The notes under the pieces were generated by a model that made no database searches, was not told the DNA's origin, and saw nothing but the letters and a program-made list of their open reading frames with translations. Source: Vallitalea pronyensis (GTDB lineage: Bacteria > Bacillota > Clostridia > Lachnospirales > Vallitaleaceae). From it: 64,000 bases of DNA. Position numbers and translations under genes: made by a program. The stretch is from contig NZ_CP058649.1 in NCBI RefSeq assembly GCF_018141445.1, positions 391,001 to 455,000 of the forward strand. Direction: 5' to 3'. Below, in pieces: positions 55,697-64,000 of the stretch; positions within the stretch are counted from its first letter, which is position 1, and every line of letters begins with the position of its first letter.

Positions 55697-56656
55697 ATGC
55701 ATATACAATTGGGCTACGTAGCTCTGGCACTTGGTTTAGAGAAAGTAACGTCTTCAAGTACGGTTACTTATCGGTATTATAAAGGTTTAACCAGTGAACA
55801 AAAAATAAATAAGCTTAAACAGGTCACAGCATCCAATATACGAGACTTAGAAACCATACTTCAATATAATGACGCACATCACATTCACTTTTACCGATTA
55901 ACCTCCTCTTTAGTACCCCTTGCAACCCATGATGAGGTAATCGGTTGGCCTTATCGACGGTTGTTTAAAGCAGATTTTGAATACATGGGCAGATTAATCA
56001 AAGATTTAGGTCTTCGCGTAGATGTTCATGCGGACCAATTTAATGTCATTAACAGTACCAATCCAAAGGTGGTTGAGAATACCATTCGTAATCTTCTCTA
56101 TCTGGCCTATATGTTAGATGATATGCTCTACTCAGAAGGGAAAATTATCATACATGTAGGGAGCACTCAAGGAGGAAAACAAGCATCATTAGAACGGTTT
56201 GTTACGCATTTTGAATACTTCCCAAAAGCCATAACCGATAAAATCATTATTGAAAATGACGATAAAAGTTTTGATATGCTGGATGTGTTAGGCCTTTGTC
56301 ACCGCTTGAAGGTACCCATGGTACTGGATGTCCACCATCAACATTGTCATAATCGAGGAGAAAACCTCCATGATTATATAGAAACCATTTTCAACACTTG
56401 GCAAGGTGATCCATTCATCCCCAAAATTCACTATTCCAGTCCAAAAAATACACCCATGGATAGACGGCATAGTGATTTTATTGATGCAAAGGCTTTTGTG
56501 GCTTTTATAGAGAAAACGAAGGCATATACAACCCATGATTATGATATCATGCTAGAAGCCAAAAAAAAGGATTTGGCTTTATTTCAATTAGTGGAAGATA
56601 TAAAAACCATGGATCTTTCATGGGGGTTTCTGGATGAAACCACCATAACATTATAG
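55697..56656 (+). CDS. uvsE: UV DNA damage endonuclease UvsE
   Basis: TIM-barrel nuclease that nicks 5' of UV photoproducts. 319 residues: LGYVALALGLEKVTSSSTVTYR at the start, FYRLTSSLVPLATHDEVIGWPYRRL, IIHVGSTQGGK, IIIENDDKSF, VPMVLDVHHQHCHN and KIHYSSPK, with metal ligands in each barrel strand. GTGAAAGC precedes the ATG. splB follows 48 bp after, so both UV-repair genes are probably in one operon. Confidence 0.93.
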   Translation: MHIQLGYVALALGLEKVTSSSTVTYRYYKGLTSEQKINKLKQVTASNIRDLETILQYNDAHHIHFYRLTSSLVPLATHDEVIGWPYRRLFKADFEYMGRLIKDLGLRVDVHADQFNVINSTNPKVVENTIRNLLYLAYMLDDMLYSEGKIIIHVGSTQGGKQASLERFVTHFEYFPKAITDKIIIENDDKSFDMLDVLGLCHRLKVPMVLDVHHQHCHNRGENLHDYIETIFNTWQGDPFIPKIHYSSPKNTPMDRRHSDFIDAKAFVAFIEKTKAYTTHDYDIMLEAKKKDLALFQLVEDIKTMDLSWGFLDETTITL

Positions 56657-56704
56657 AAAACAGTCATAGTGAAAAGGGAAAGACTTGGCTTAAGGAGGCA
56701 CATC

Positions 56705-57718
56705 ATGTTTAATCCAGCAAGAGTTCTTATTGAAAAAGAGGCGTTGACCTATGAACTTGGTCAAACATTGTATAAACAGTTCCAAGATAATGGAACCGAC
56801 ATTATTTTATTAGAAAGCAGCCGAACCAAAGGTATTCCAGGTACCAGTAAAAAAGAAAAATACCAGGAAGGAAAAAATACCCTTGTGATTGGGGTACGAA
56901 AAAGTCTCGATTTTCAGACCTGTAAACCGTCAGCACATTTCCAATTACCACTGGTTACAGGATGTATTGGTCAGTGTGAATATTGTTACCTCAATACACA
57001 ATTGGGGGATAAGCCTTATACAAGAGTATATGTCAACATTGACGCCATATTGGAACGGGCTAAAACGTACATGGATAATGGGGAAGAGGTGATTGTGTTT
57101 GAAGGCGCAGCGACATCAGACCCGCTACCCGTTGAACCTTATACCCATGCTTTAGAAAAAACCATTACTTTTTTTGCCCACGAACCAAGAGGTCGATTTC
57201 GATTTGTGACCAAGTACACCAATATAGACGATCTATTAACCTTAGATCATAGAGGTCATACGACCATTCGCTTTAGTATCAATACCGATAAGGTTATCAA
57301 AAGCTATGAGCATCGAACGCCTTCCATGGCAAACCGTATAGCCGCTGCATCAAAAGTCATTGACGCAGGCTACCCAGCAGGATTCATCATTGCACCTGTA
57401 TTCTTATATGAACAGTGGAAAACAGACTATAAACAGTTGATAAAAGCTCTGGCAGAAGCCATTCCTGTGGATAAACATGGAGGCTTAACCTTTGAAATCA
57501 TATCCCATCGGTATACTACCAAAGCCAAAAACCGTATTAGGGATGTTTTCCCTGACACAACTCTGCCTATGGAGGACGAACAGCGTAAATTTAAATATGG
57601 GCAATTTGGCTACGGTAAGTATGTGTATGATAAAGACCAACTCCAAGAATTAAAAATCTTTTTTCAGGAGCAATTGGGACTCTATTTTTCTAGGAGTGAC
57701 ATTAAGTATATCATTTAA
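56705..57718 (+). CDS. splB: Spore photoproduct lyase
   Basis: Radical SAM enzyme that reverses the spore photoproduct (5-thyminyl-5,6-dihydrothymine) during germination. The [4Fe-4S] motif is TGCIGQCEYCYLNTQ (Cys-x3-Cys-x2-Cys). 337 residues from the ATG at 56705, which follows TAAGGAGGCACATC; an upstream GTG at 56669 has no site. C-terminal KYGQFGYGKYVYDKDQLQELK is typical. It overlaps the convergent helicase gene by 4 bp. Confidence 0.95.
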   Translation: MFNPARVLIEKEALTYELGQTLYKQFQDNGTDIILLESSRTKGIPGTSKKEKYQEGKNTLVIGVRKSLDFQTCKPSAHFQLPLVTGCIGQCEYCYLNTQLGDKPYTRVYVNIDAILERAKTYMDNGEEVIVFEGAATSDPLPVEPYTHALEKTITFFAHEPRGRFRFVTKYTNIDDLLTLDHRGHTTIRFSINTDKVIKSYEHRTPSMANRIAAASKVIDAGYPAGFIIAPVFLYEQWKTDYKQLIKALAEAIPVDKHGGLTFEIISHRYTTKAKNRIRDVFPDTTLPMEDEQRKFKYGQFGYGKYVYDKDQLQELKIFFQEQLGLYFSRSDIKYII

Positions 57719-60700
57719 GTCATGTCAAATAAGGCTCGTATTTCCTTCTCATCTAGCTTCGTTAACAGGGTTTCCCCAGGTTTAATCACCGCATCAATCA
57801 TGGATTTCTTTCGTTGTTGAAGCTGATAAATACGTTCTTCAATGGTGCCTGCTGTAATGAGCTTAAAGACTTGCACAGATTTATGTTGCCCAATACGATA
57901 TGCTCTATCGGTTGCTTGATCTTCAACAGCCGGATTCCACCATGGGTCATAATGAATCACCATATCTGCACCTGTTAAATTAAGACCTGTACCTCCAGCT
58001 TTTAATGAAATCAAGAATACACTGGTATCGTCTGTATTGAAGTGACGAACCATATCTCGACGTTCTTCTGCTGGTGTTGAGCCATCCAGATAATACTGTG
58101 AGATTTGGTACTGATCTAATAAATCCCTTATGATACGCAGCATGCTGGTGAAGCCAGAAAAAATTAAAATTCGGTGGCCGCTTTCAACAGCATCCGTAAC
58201 CAATTCTAAAAGCAACTGTAATTTACCGCTATCACCCGTGTACCCATCAATAAACGTATTTGGATGGCAGCAGATTTGGCGAAGTCTTGTAAGGGCTCCC
58301 AATACTTTTATGGTGCTTTGATTAACCCCTTTATCCTTGAAGGCAATGGCCAAATCTTTTTTAATTTGCTGCAGGTAGCCAAGATATATTTTTTTCTGAC
58401 TTTCTGTCAATTCTGTGGTCATCTTGGTTTCAATTTTAGGTGGCAATTCGGTCAATACATCTTGCTTTAATCGCCGTAGAATAAAAGGACGTATCTGTGT
58501 ATTTAATTGCTGTAGGGCATGTTGGTCTTGATGCTTAATAATAGGTCGTTCATAGTGAAGAATGAATTTTTTGTGACTTAACAAATAACCAGGTAGAATA
58601 AAATCAAAAATGGACCATAATTCGGTCAATGAGTTTTCGATAGGGGTACCTGTTAAAGCAAAGCGCACTTTAGACCGTATCTGTTTAACAGCCTTGGCAT
58701 TAAGAGAGCTAGGATTTTTAATGTGTTGGGCTTCATCAATAAAACAATATTCAAATATATGCTTATTATAGTCCTCAATATCCCGTTTAAGAAGGCCATA
58801 GGAGGTAACAATCACATGGCTATCTTTTATGGCTTCAAATAACGTTTCACGGTCTTTTCTAGGTCCTGTAATGACTAATACCTGCATATCAGGAGCGAAC
58901 TTGTTAATTTCTTCTTCCCAGTTATAGACTAAGGATGTGGGAGCAACCACTAATGATGGTTGTTTAGAGGCTGTTGATTGGATAAGAGCAATGGATTGCA
59001 ACGTTTTCCCAAGCCCCATATCATCTGCCAGTATACCACCAAAGCCATAGTGAGCTAAGGTTCGTAACCATTTAAAGCCTAGTTTTTGATAGTCCCTTAA
59101 AATATTTGCCAAGTTGTCAGGTGGTGTAAAATGCATATCACCTGGTTCTTTTATATCACTGACTAATTTTTTGAAGCTTTGATTACGATGAAATACTTTT
59201 ATCTGTTTGTCACGTAGAAGGGCATCCATGTATAAAGCCCTGTATTTTGGTACTTCAATCATGGTTTTATCAAAATCTTTTGCTGATACGTTCAATTCAC
59301 GAATTAAGGTTCCTACATGTTCTGTTTCTTCATTATCCAAAGGCAAAAAGCCGCCGTTTTTAAGCTTATAATAACGCTTTTTTTCTTGTAGGGATTGCAT
59401 AATGGCGGATAACTCGGATGGGTCAATGCCATCAATATTAAAGGTGAACTCCAGCATGTTGGAGGTTTCATTCAGCTTAATACCACCACTCATGGCGTAT
59501 TTTTCTTTGATATGGATATTCTTAAAGTTTTCAGAGTAATAAATGGTAGCCATATCTTGTAACTGTGGAAGATAATAATAGATAAAATCATACAGGGCAT
59601 CTTCCTGGTCAATGGTGAAAAAATCCTGATCTTCTTTTTGAATGCATGAAGCTTCTGCTAATAAGGCTAATATATTGGATTCCTTTTTTATATCTTGAAC
59701 CAGTATTAAGTCTGGTGGTAAGTCCGGTGTTGAAACGGGTATAACGCCTACTTTATAATTGCCGTAGTTAAAGGTTACGGTACCTTTTACCGTGTTAAAA
59801 TACTTATCCAAATGAATATCACATATCAAGTCTTCTGTATAGAGCTTTTGTTTGATTTCTGTGTCCATGGATACCGTACCCATTTCCTTTAAAACAGGAA
59901 GTATGGATGAAACAAATTTATGTTTGTACTGTTCACTCAGCTCAATGGATTTGGTATCGTTGTTAAAGGCTTTATAGATCACCTGAAAGAGATGCTGCTT
60001 TTCTTGGTCTAATTGATATATATGGTCGTCATAGAAAACATATTGGCAATCTTTCGTCAGGGGAAAGAAGTTGAGATAGTCTTTAATGGATATACGAATC
60101 CAATGTTCTGTTTTGGTCACATCAAAAACCATACGGATATCTGTTTGTATACGACAATCTCTAAATATAATATCATGATAACTCATATGAAAGGAACGAT
60201 CTTCTAAGATGGATAAGGTCTTTTTAATATAGATTTCGGGCATAGCTAAGTTGTTCTTATTAGATGAACTTAAGCTAGAGTGGGTTTGTTCTTGCTTAAT
60301 AAAAGCTTCCATTTGGAAATAGTCGCCTAAGGTATTTAAAAACGTATTGTCAATGTCGTTAAAATAGTGATAAGAGGCATCATACGTAAATTCCTTACCA
60401 AAATTGATACGACCTTTTTTGTATTGTTTATAAAATTCATCAAAATGTTTTAAGGCATACAAACGTTTCTCACCAATTCTTAATTTATATGATGAGGTCA
60501 CATAGCGGTTGGTAACATCCACAGGAAAGAATGTGATTTCTAGATTCACTCTTGTTTTAGCTTGGTGTTTCCAGATACCTTTTGTAAGGGCATCGGAAAA
60601 ATTATCGATGATATGGTCGTAGGATTTTACAACGGCATCTTTATTAAATTGCTCTTTTTTATAGAGAATGGTCAGCAGTGCTGCCACAATATGTTTACAG

Positions 60701-60936
60701 ACGCCTGTATATTGATGGTAAGCTTTGCAGTTACATTCGGTATAGTTTATTTTTCCTGTTCGTTGGTCGAATTCTATCAGCACATCATAGAGGTCGCTGC
60801 CTTGGACCTTCACTTCAAAAAAATCATGATAAAATTGAATGTCGACCACATGACCTTTGTTATAGTATTTAACACCTCGCATAAAAATGGTATCATTACA
60901 TAATTTTCGAATATCAACGAGAGAATATTGAATCAT
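57715..60936 (-). CDS. SNF2-family helicase with SWIM zinc finger
   Basis: 1073 residues. N-terminal SWIM zinc finger CNCKAYHQYTGVCKHIVAALL near residue 58 (CxC and CxH), a bacterial SNF2 linker region of about 500 residues, then the helicase core: ILADDMGLGKTLQSIALI (Walker A), VVAPTSLVYNW, DEAQHIKN (motif II), ALTGTPIENSLTELWSIF, FILRRLKQDVLTELPPK, and in the C-terminal lobe YYLDGSTPAEERR, KAGGTGLNLTGADMVIHYDPWWNPAVEDQATDRAYRIGQ. Such proteins are ATP-driven DNA translocases; the role in bacteria is ill-defined. The position next to uvsE-splB does not prove a repair role. Confidence 0.92.
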   Translation of the reverse strand: MIQYSLVDIRKLCNDTIFMRGVKYYNKGHVVDIQFYHDFFEVKVQGSDLYDVLIEFDQRTGKINYTECNCKAYHQYTGVCKHIVAALLTILYKKEQFNKDAVVKSYDHIIDNFSDALTKGIWKHQAKTRVNLEITFFPVDVTNRYVTSSYKLRIGEKRLYALKHFDEFYKQYKKGRINFGKEFTYDASYHYFNDIDNTFLNTLGDYFQMEAFIKQEQTHSSLSSSNKNNLAMPEIYIKKTLSILEDRSFHMSYHDIIFRDCRIQTDIRMVFDVTKTEHWIRISIKDYLNFFPLTKDCQYVFYDDHIYQLDQEKQHLFQVIYKAFNNDTKSIELSEQYKHKFVSSILPVLKEMGTVSMDTEIKQKLYTEDLICDIHLDKYFNTVKGTVTFNYGNYKVGVIPVSTPDLPPDLILVQDIKKESNILALLAEASCIQKEDQDFFTIDQEDALYDFIYYYLPQLQDMATIYYSENFKNIHIKEKYAMSGGIKLNETSNMLEFTFNIDGIDPSELSAIMQSLQEKKRYYKLKNGGFLPLDNEETEHVGTLIRELNVSAKDFDKTMIEVPKYRALYMDALLRDKQIKVFHRNQSFKKLVSDIKEPGDMHFTPPDNLANILRDYQKLGFKWLRTLAHYGFGGILADDMGLGKTLQSIALIQSTASKQPSLVVAPTSLVYNWEEEINKFAPDMQVLVITGPRKDRETLFEAIKDSHVIVTSYGLLKRDIEDYNKHIFEYCFIDEAQHIKNPSSLNAKAVKQIRSKVRFALTGTPIENSLTELWSIFDFILPGYLLSHKKFILHYERPIIKHQDQHALQQLNTQIRPFILRRLKQDVLTELPPKIETKMTTELTESQKKIYLGYLQQIKKDLAIAFKDKGVNQSTIKVLGALTRLRQICCHPNTFIDGYTGDSGKLQLLLELVTDAVESGHRILIFSGFTSMLRIIRDLLDQYQISQYYLDGSTPAEERRDMVRHFNTDDTSVFLISLKAGGTGLNLTGADMVIHYDPWWNPAVEDQATDRAYRIGQHKSVQVFKLITAGTIEERIYQLQQRKKSMIDAVIKPGETLLTKLDEKEIRALFDMT

Positions 60937-61507
60937 CTTATCACCAGCTTTCTGTTAGAGCCTCGTAGATGCATGAAATTGCGTTATCTATTATTATATC
61001 ATTTATTGGGTAGGTGTAAAACAGTTTAGTGGATTTAAATGTGTTTCTTTTTTAAATGGCTTAGATAATGGTTGTGGGTATGAAATTGTGGGATGGGGTT
61101 AGACTAGATGTAAGGATGTACAGAGTTAGTCAAAGGCTATTGCATGAAAAGATGCAGAATAATATGGTATGTGCAAGACGGCCGTAGTTAGATAGGTATC
61201 GTTAATCTGTTCAGGTTAAAGAATGCGAGAAATACTAAGCAAACGGTAAGCTGAATGCCTAAAACTTATAACTCGCTGACGCTCAGACACATAAGTTTTT
61301 TTACGGCATTCAGCTTTCCGTTTACTAAGAATTTCTATGCATTTTTTAAACATCACAGATTAACGATACCTATCGACCTACTAGGCAAGTGTGAAGGGGC
61401 TAGGGGTAAACGGTGGGTATACGAGTGATGGAATGGTATTGAAGGTTGTGGGTATATGGTGTATAATTTTTTAGAGCGAATTATATTATGAAAGGATGGT
61501 ATAAAGC
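60937..61507. other. Gap between the SNF2 gene and pgmB
   Basis: 571 bp with element E in the centre. Both flanks are G-rich on the plus strand (for example 61391-61440: 22 G, 3 C). No ORF is supported. A promoter for pgmB should lie between 61390 and 61500 but is not clear. Confidence 0.5.
61173..61390 (+). repeat. Long-hairpin element, copy E
   Basis: About 218 bp. Begins GCAAGACGGCCGTAGTTAG, ends CTACTAGGCAAGTG. Outer arm GATAGGTATCGTTAATCTGT pairs with ACAGATTAACGATACCTATC without mismatch; inner arms pair over about 50 more bases with few mismatches. Core AAAACTTAT/ATAAGTTTT encloses AACTCGC and CTCAGACAC. The clearest copy. Confidence 0.9.
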
Positions 61508-62158
61508 ATGAGTCAATATAAATGTTTTATTTTTGATATGGATGGTGTTATTACGGAAACCAGTGAACAGCATTATCAGGCGTGGAAGCAATGTGCTGAT
61601 GAGTTAGGTATTGACATTGATCGTACGTTTAATGAGAAATTAAAAGGTGTTTCAAGGATGGATTCTTTAGAGCGTATTTTGGCATATGGTAATCGGAGTC
61701 ATGATTTCACGGCGGAGGAGAAAGCAGAACTGGCTTATAAGAAAAATGAGAATTACAAGGAAATGATTCTTAAGTGTACGGAAGATGATTTGTTTGAGGG
61801 TGTGAAAGAGCTTTTTGAAGGGTTGAAGGAGAAGGGTATTAAGATTGCTATTGGAAGTGCTTCAAAAAATGCACCGACTTTGGTTAATCTATTAGGCATT
61901 AAGGATTACATTGATTATATTGTTGACCCTGCATCTGTTGAAAAGGGAAAGCCAGCACCAGATATCTTCTTAAAGGCTGCTCATGATTTAGGGATAGACC
62001 CTTCGGCATGTGTAGGTGTTGAAGATGCTGAAGCAGGAGTAGAAGCCATCAAGTCAGCAGGTATGTTAGCAGTTGGTATTGGTGAAGCCTCTGTTCTTCA
62101 TCAAGCGGATATGGTGTATGCGCATACAAAAGACATTCAATTAGCAGATATTTTATAG
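61508..62158 (+). CDS. pgmB: Beta-phosphoglucomutase
   Basis: HAD-superfamily mutase that interconverts beta-glucose 1-phosphate and glucose 6-phosphate. 216 residues. FDMDGVITETSEQHYQAWKQCADELGI (motif I, with Asp nucleophile and acid/base), LKGVSRMDSLERIL in the cap (the pgmB-specific substrate loop), GSASKNAPTLVNLLG, GKPAPDIFLKAA, GVEDAEAGVEAIKSAGM. No maltose or trehalose phosphorylase gene is nearby. The first 300 bp are G-rich relative to the end of the gene. Confidence 0.9.
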   Translation: MSQYKCFIFDMDGVITETSEQHYQAWKQCADELGIDIDRTFNEKLKGVSRMDSLERILAYGNRSHDFTAEEKAELAYKKNENYKEMILKCTEDDLFEGVKELFEGLKEKGIKIAIGSASKNAPTLVNLLGIKDYIDYIVDPASVEKGKPAPDIFLKAAHDLGIDPSACVGVEDAEAGVEAIKSAGMLAVGIGEASVLHQADMVYAHTKDIQLADIL

Positions 62159-62283
62159 ATAAGAAGCTTCGGAGAGGTTATATGGATTAGGATTACGTGT
62201 TATTTCAAAAAGTGAATCTTAGTAAGCTGGACAAGTTGATCAGGTAAAACCAGCTGTTGAACATCATATAGATATTGATTAAA

Positions 62284-62309
62284 GGTGGATTGTGAAATCC
62301 ATCTTTTTC
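62284..62309 (+). terminator. Terminator after pgmB
   Basis: GGTGGATT, 4-base loop, AATCCATC then TTTTTCT; one G-T pair in the stem. Confidence 0.7.
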
Positions 62310-62432
62310 TATGTGTATCATTAAACTTGGCAAATTGTATGTTAATATTTGTTTAGATAATTAATGAATAACCTTTTTTGTAGTGGACAATGGGTTTATG
62401 ATATAGGATATAAAAAATAAATAATATTATCC

Positions 62433-62461
62433 TTGACTTTTCAATTATACAATTGTATAAT
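62433..62461 (+). promoter_or_regulatory. Promoter of blaI-blaR1
   Basis: TTGACT, 17-bp spacer, perfect TATAAT. The first operator dyad overlaps the spacer and -10. Confidence 0.8.
62445..62460. promoter_or_regulatory. BlaI-type operator 1
   Basis: TTATACAATTGTATAA, perfect 16-bp dyad over the -10. BlaI/MecI repressors bind TACA-type dyads in the same way; occupancy would block polymerase. Confidence 0.75.
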
Positions 62462-62470
62462 GAAATCATA

Positions 62471-62486
62471 TTATACAATTGTGTAA
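62471..62486. promoter_or_regulatory. BlaI-type operator 2
   Basis: TTATACAATTGTGTAA, one base off the dyad, centre 26 bp from operator 1. Two sites fit cooperative or double BlaI dimers. Confidence 0.75.
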
Positions 62487-62503
62487 TTGAAAAGGAGTGG
62501 AGT

Positions 62504-62893
62504 TTGTTGACAAAAGAAGCTAAGCGATTATCCGATGCAGAACTTGAAATTATGCTGGTTATATGGCATTCAGAACAACCTGTAAGCGCTTCTTATATAT
62601 TAGAAGCCTTGAAAGGCAAAAGAAAGTGGGCATTACCTACCCTTATGACAGTCCTTACACGATTAATCAAGAAAGAATTTTTGATTTGTGAGAAGAAAGG
62701 GCGAAATAACTTTTATCGTTCTATTGTTGACGAAAATACCTATAAGGAAAAGGAAGGTAAATCCATATTAGAAAAATTGTATGGTAATTCTTTTAAAAGT
62801 TTTGTTACAGCCCTCTATCAAAGCAAGGCCATAAGTGAAAAGGACCTTGATGAATTGAGAGAATTCTTAGACAAGGCTCATAAGGAGGTATGA
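62504..62893 (+). CDS. blaI: BlaI/MecI/CopY-family repressor
   Basis: 129-residue winged-helix repressor (from TTG at 62504; TTG at 62507 also fits AAGGAG upstream). LSDAELEIMLVIWHSEQPVSASYILEALKG and WALPTLMTVLTRLIKKEFLICEKKGRNNFY are family motifs. Cleaved by the partner BlaR1 in Staphylococcus on beta-lactam binding. It is not known whether the role here is beta-lactams or another envelope signal. The stop overlaps the ribosome site of the sensor gene. Confidence 0.88.
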   Translation: MLTKEAKRLSDAELEIMLVIWHSEQPVSASYILEALKGKRKWALPTLMTVLTRLIKKEFLICEKKGRNNFYRSIVDENTYKEKEGKSILEKLYGNSFKSFVTALYQSKAISEKDLDELREFLDKAHKEV

Positions 62894-62896
62894 TAA

Positions 62897-64000
62897 GTGT
62901 TAGGGTTTATCACTTCTTTATTTGAAGTATCATTAGGTTGTAGTATCGTTATTGTTGGATTAATGTTGCTATCACCCATGATACAGAAACATTATGGGGC
63001 TAAGTGGAAGTATTGGATTTGGTTATTATTAGCTCTTCGGCTGTTATTACCTTTTGATACGCCTATTCTGGAGGGATATGACATTGAATTACCTAAGATA
63101 ACCATGATAAGGAATTCTCAAGCTCAACAAGTAAGCCCATTTAATGCAGGGCAATCGGGAATGCCTTTTCAGATAGTGGATTCCCACATACAGAAAACTA
63201 CCGTGAATCATCAGACCTTATACACTAAATCCGAACCTATCACGATAAAAGAAGTGTTGCTCTATATCTGGGTTGGTGGCATGTTGTTATATATGCTATA
63301 TCATCTTATGGCATACCGTTATATGCGTCATCAAGTACTAAGATGGAGTCGACCGATTACCAATGGCTGTATGTTGGAAGAAATTGATAAGGTGACGACC
63401 CATATGCATATAACCAAACATATACCTTGCTATATTTGTGAAAAAGTTTGGACACCCATGATGATTGGTTTTATAAAACCTGTCTTACTATTTCCTAAGG
63501 GAGATTATAATAAGACCCAGTTACATTATATCATGAAGCATGAATACATGCATTATAAGCGTCATGATGTGTGGTATAAGTTATTGTTACTCATGGTGAA
63601 TGGATTACATTGGTTTAACCCTTTGGTCTATATCATGCGTCAACATGCCACGAAAGACATAGAGTTATGTTGTGATGACGATGTGGTAAAAGGGTGTACC
63701 TTTGAACAACGCATACAATACGGCAAGACCATACTTGCATCCATATCGGAACAACAAAAGTATCCCATGGCTTTATGCACATACTTTAATCAAGGAAAGA
63801 AAATGGTAAAAGACCGATTAGGAGGTATTATTAATATGAAAAAAAGAAGAAATGGCATGGTTTTGTTTGGTGCTTTTGGTATATGCACCCTTGTGATCAG
63901 TGGATTATTGACATTTGATCATGTAACGGCAAAGCAAATGGATATTGACATCATGCCTGAAAAAAAACCTGTAGCTACAACCACAGATGATACGGCCACA
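62897..64000 (+). CDS. blaR1: BlaR1/MecR1-type M56 membrane metalloprotease, partial
   Basis: The first 368 residues are visible; the gene runs past the window end. GTG start follows TAAGGAGGTATGATAA. Membrane helices at the N-terminus (SIVIVGLMLL; WKYWIWLLLALRLLLPF) and near residue 120, then the M56 zinc protease with KHEYMHYKRHDVWYK (HExxH) and ELCCDDDVV; another helix near residue 320. The presence of a penicillin-binding sensor domain lies beyond the window, so antirepressor versus sensor cannot be settled. It pairs with the repressor upstream. Confidence 0.85.
   Translation, partial: MLGFITSLFEVSLGCSIVIVGLMLLSPMIQKHYGAKWKYWIWLLLALRLLLPFDTPILEGYDIELPKITMIRNSQAQQVSPFNAGQSGMPFQIVDSHIQKTTVNHQTLYTKSEPITIKEVLLYIWVGGMLLYMLYHLMAYRYMRHQVLRWSRPITNGCMLEEIDKVTTHMHITKHIPCYICEKVWTPMMIGFIKPVLLFPKGDYNKTQLHYIMKHEYMHYKRHDVWYKLLLLMVNGLHWFNPLVYIMRQHATKDIELCCDDDVVKGCTFEQRIQYGKTILASISEQQKYPMALCTYFNQGKKMVKDRLGGIINMKKRRNGMVLFGAFGICTLVISGLLTFDHVTAKQMDIDIMPEKKPVATTTDDTAT

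Overview
The window is the replication-origin region of a low-GC, endospore-forming anaerobic Firmicute. Anaerobic metabolism is suggested by a bifunctional AdhE with a Rex-like operator and by class I [4Fe-4S] fumarase. Sporulation is suggested by a gerA-type germinant receptor operon, spore photoproduct lyase and a YidC/Jag pair. The mix of families (DUF3881-like, DUF4446, YkuS/UPF0180) points to Clostridia of the Lachnospirales/Vallitalea type. That placement is inferred from gene content, not from any search.

Layout. 1-3301 (minus) is a nucleoside-type BMP ABC transporter (permease cut by the window edge, double ATPase, lipoprotein). 3841-5887 (minus) holds the two fumarase subunits and a small membrane protein. 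6255-7601 (minus) is a secreted CAP + SLH protein. 7904-16902 (minus) is gyrA-gyrB-recF-yaaA-dnaN-dnaA. oriC (about 17.17-17.46 kb) has seven perfect DnaA boxes and is followed on the plus strand by rpmH-rnpA-yidD-yidC-jag-mnmE-mnmG-rsmG-noc. Then come a GNAT protein, gerA-gerC-gerB, nadA-nadB-nadC, an alpha/beta hydrolase (minus), a DegS/DegU-like two-component pair and argS. parA-parB lies about 15 kb from noc, behind three parS sites, and is followed by DUF4446, YkuS and a HAD phosphatase. Next are adhE (minus), an HD-GYP protein, a T-box plus serS, an ArsR regulator divergent from metY, a DUF3881-like protein, an M28 lipoprotein, uvsE-splB, a SWIM/SNF2 helicase, pgmB, and a BlaI/BlaR1 pair with its operators (BlaR1 cut by the window end).

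The most unusual content is intergenic. Five copies of a roughly 215-bp imperfect palindrome (5998-6215, 21818-22033, 39590-39800, 40362-40590, 61173-61390) share end sequences and a conserved apical core whose stem shows compensatory changes. Each copy sits in a halo of strong G-over-C strand asymmetry whose sign follows the orientation of the element rather than the direction of replication, and the halo reaches into the codons of neighbouring genes. I do not recognise this family. A second candidate is a roughly 200-nt minus-strand RNA upstream of adhE, with its own promoter, two C-runs and a strong terminator.

Functionally, most genes are housekeeping: initiation and segregation of the chromosome, tRNA modification and charging, membrane insertion and NAD synthesis. 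Spore germination and UV-repair genes and envelope proteins make up most of the rest. Apart from the repeat elements I see no insertion sequence, prophage, CRISPR array, tRNA or rRNA gene.
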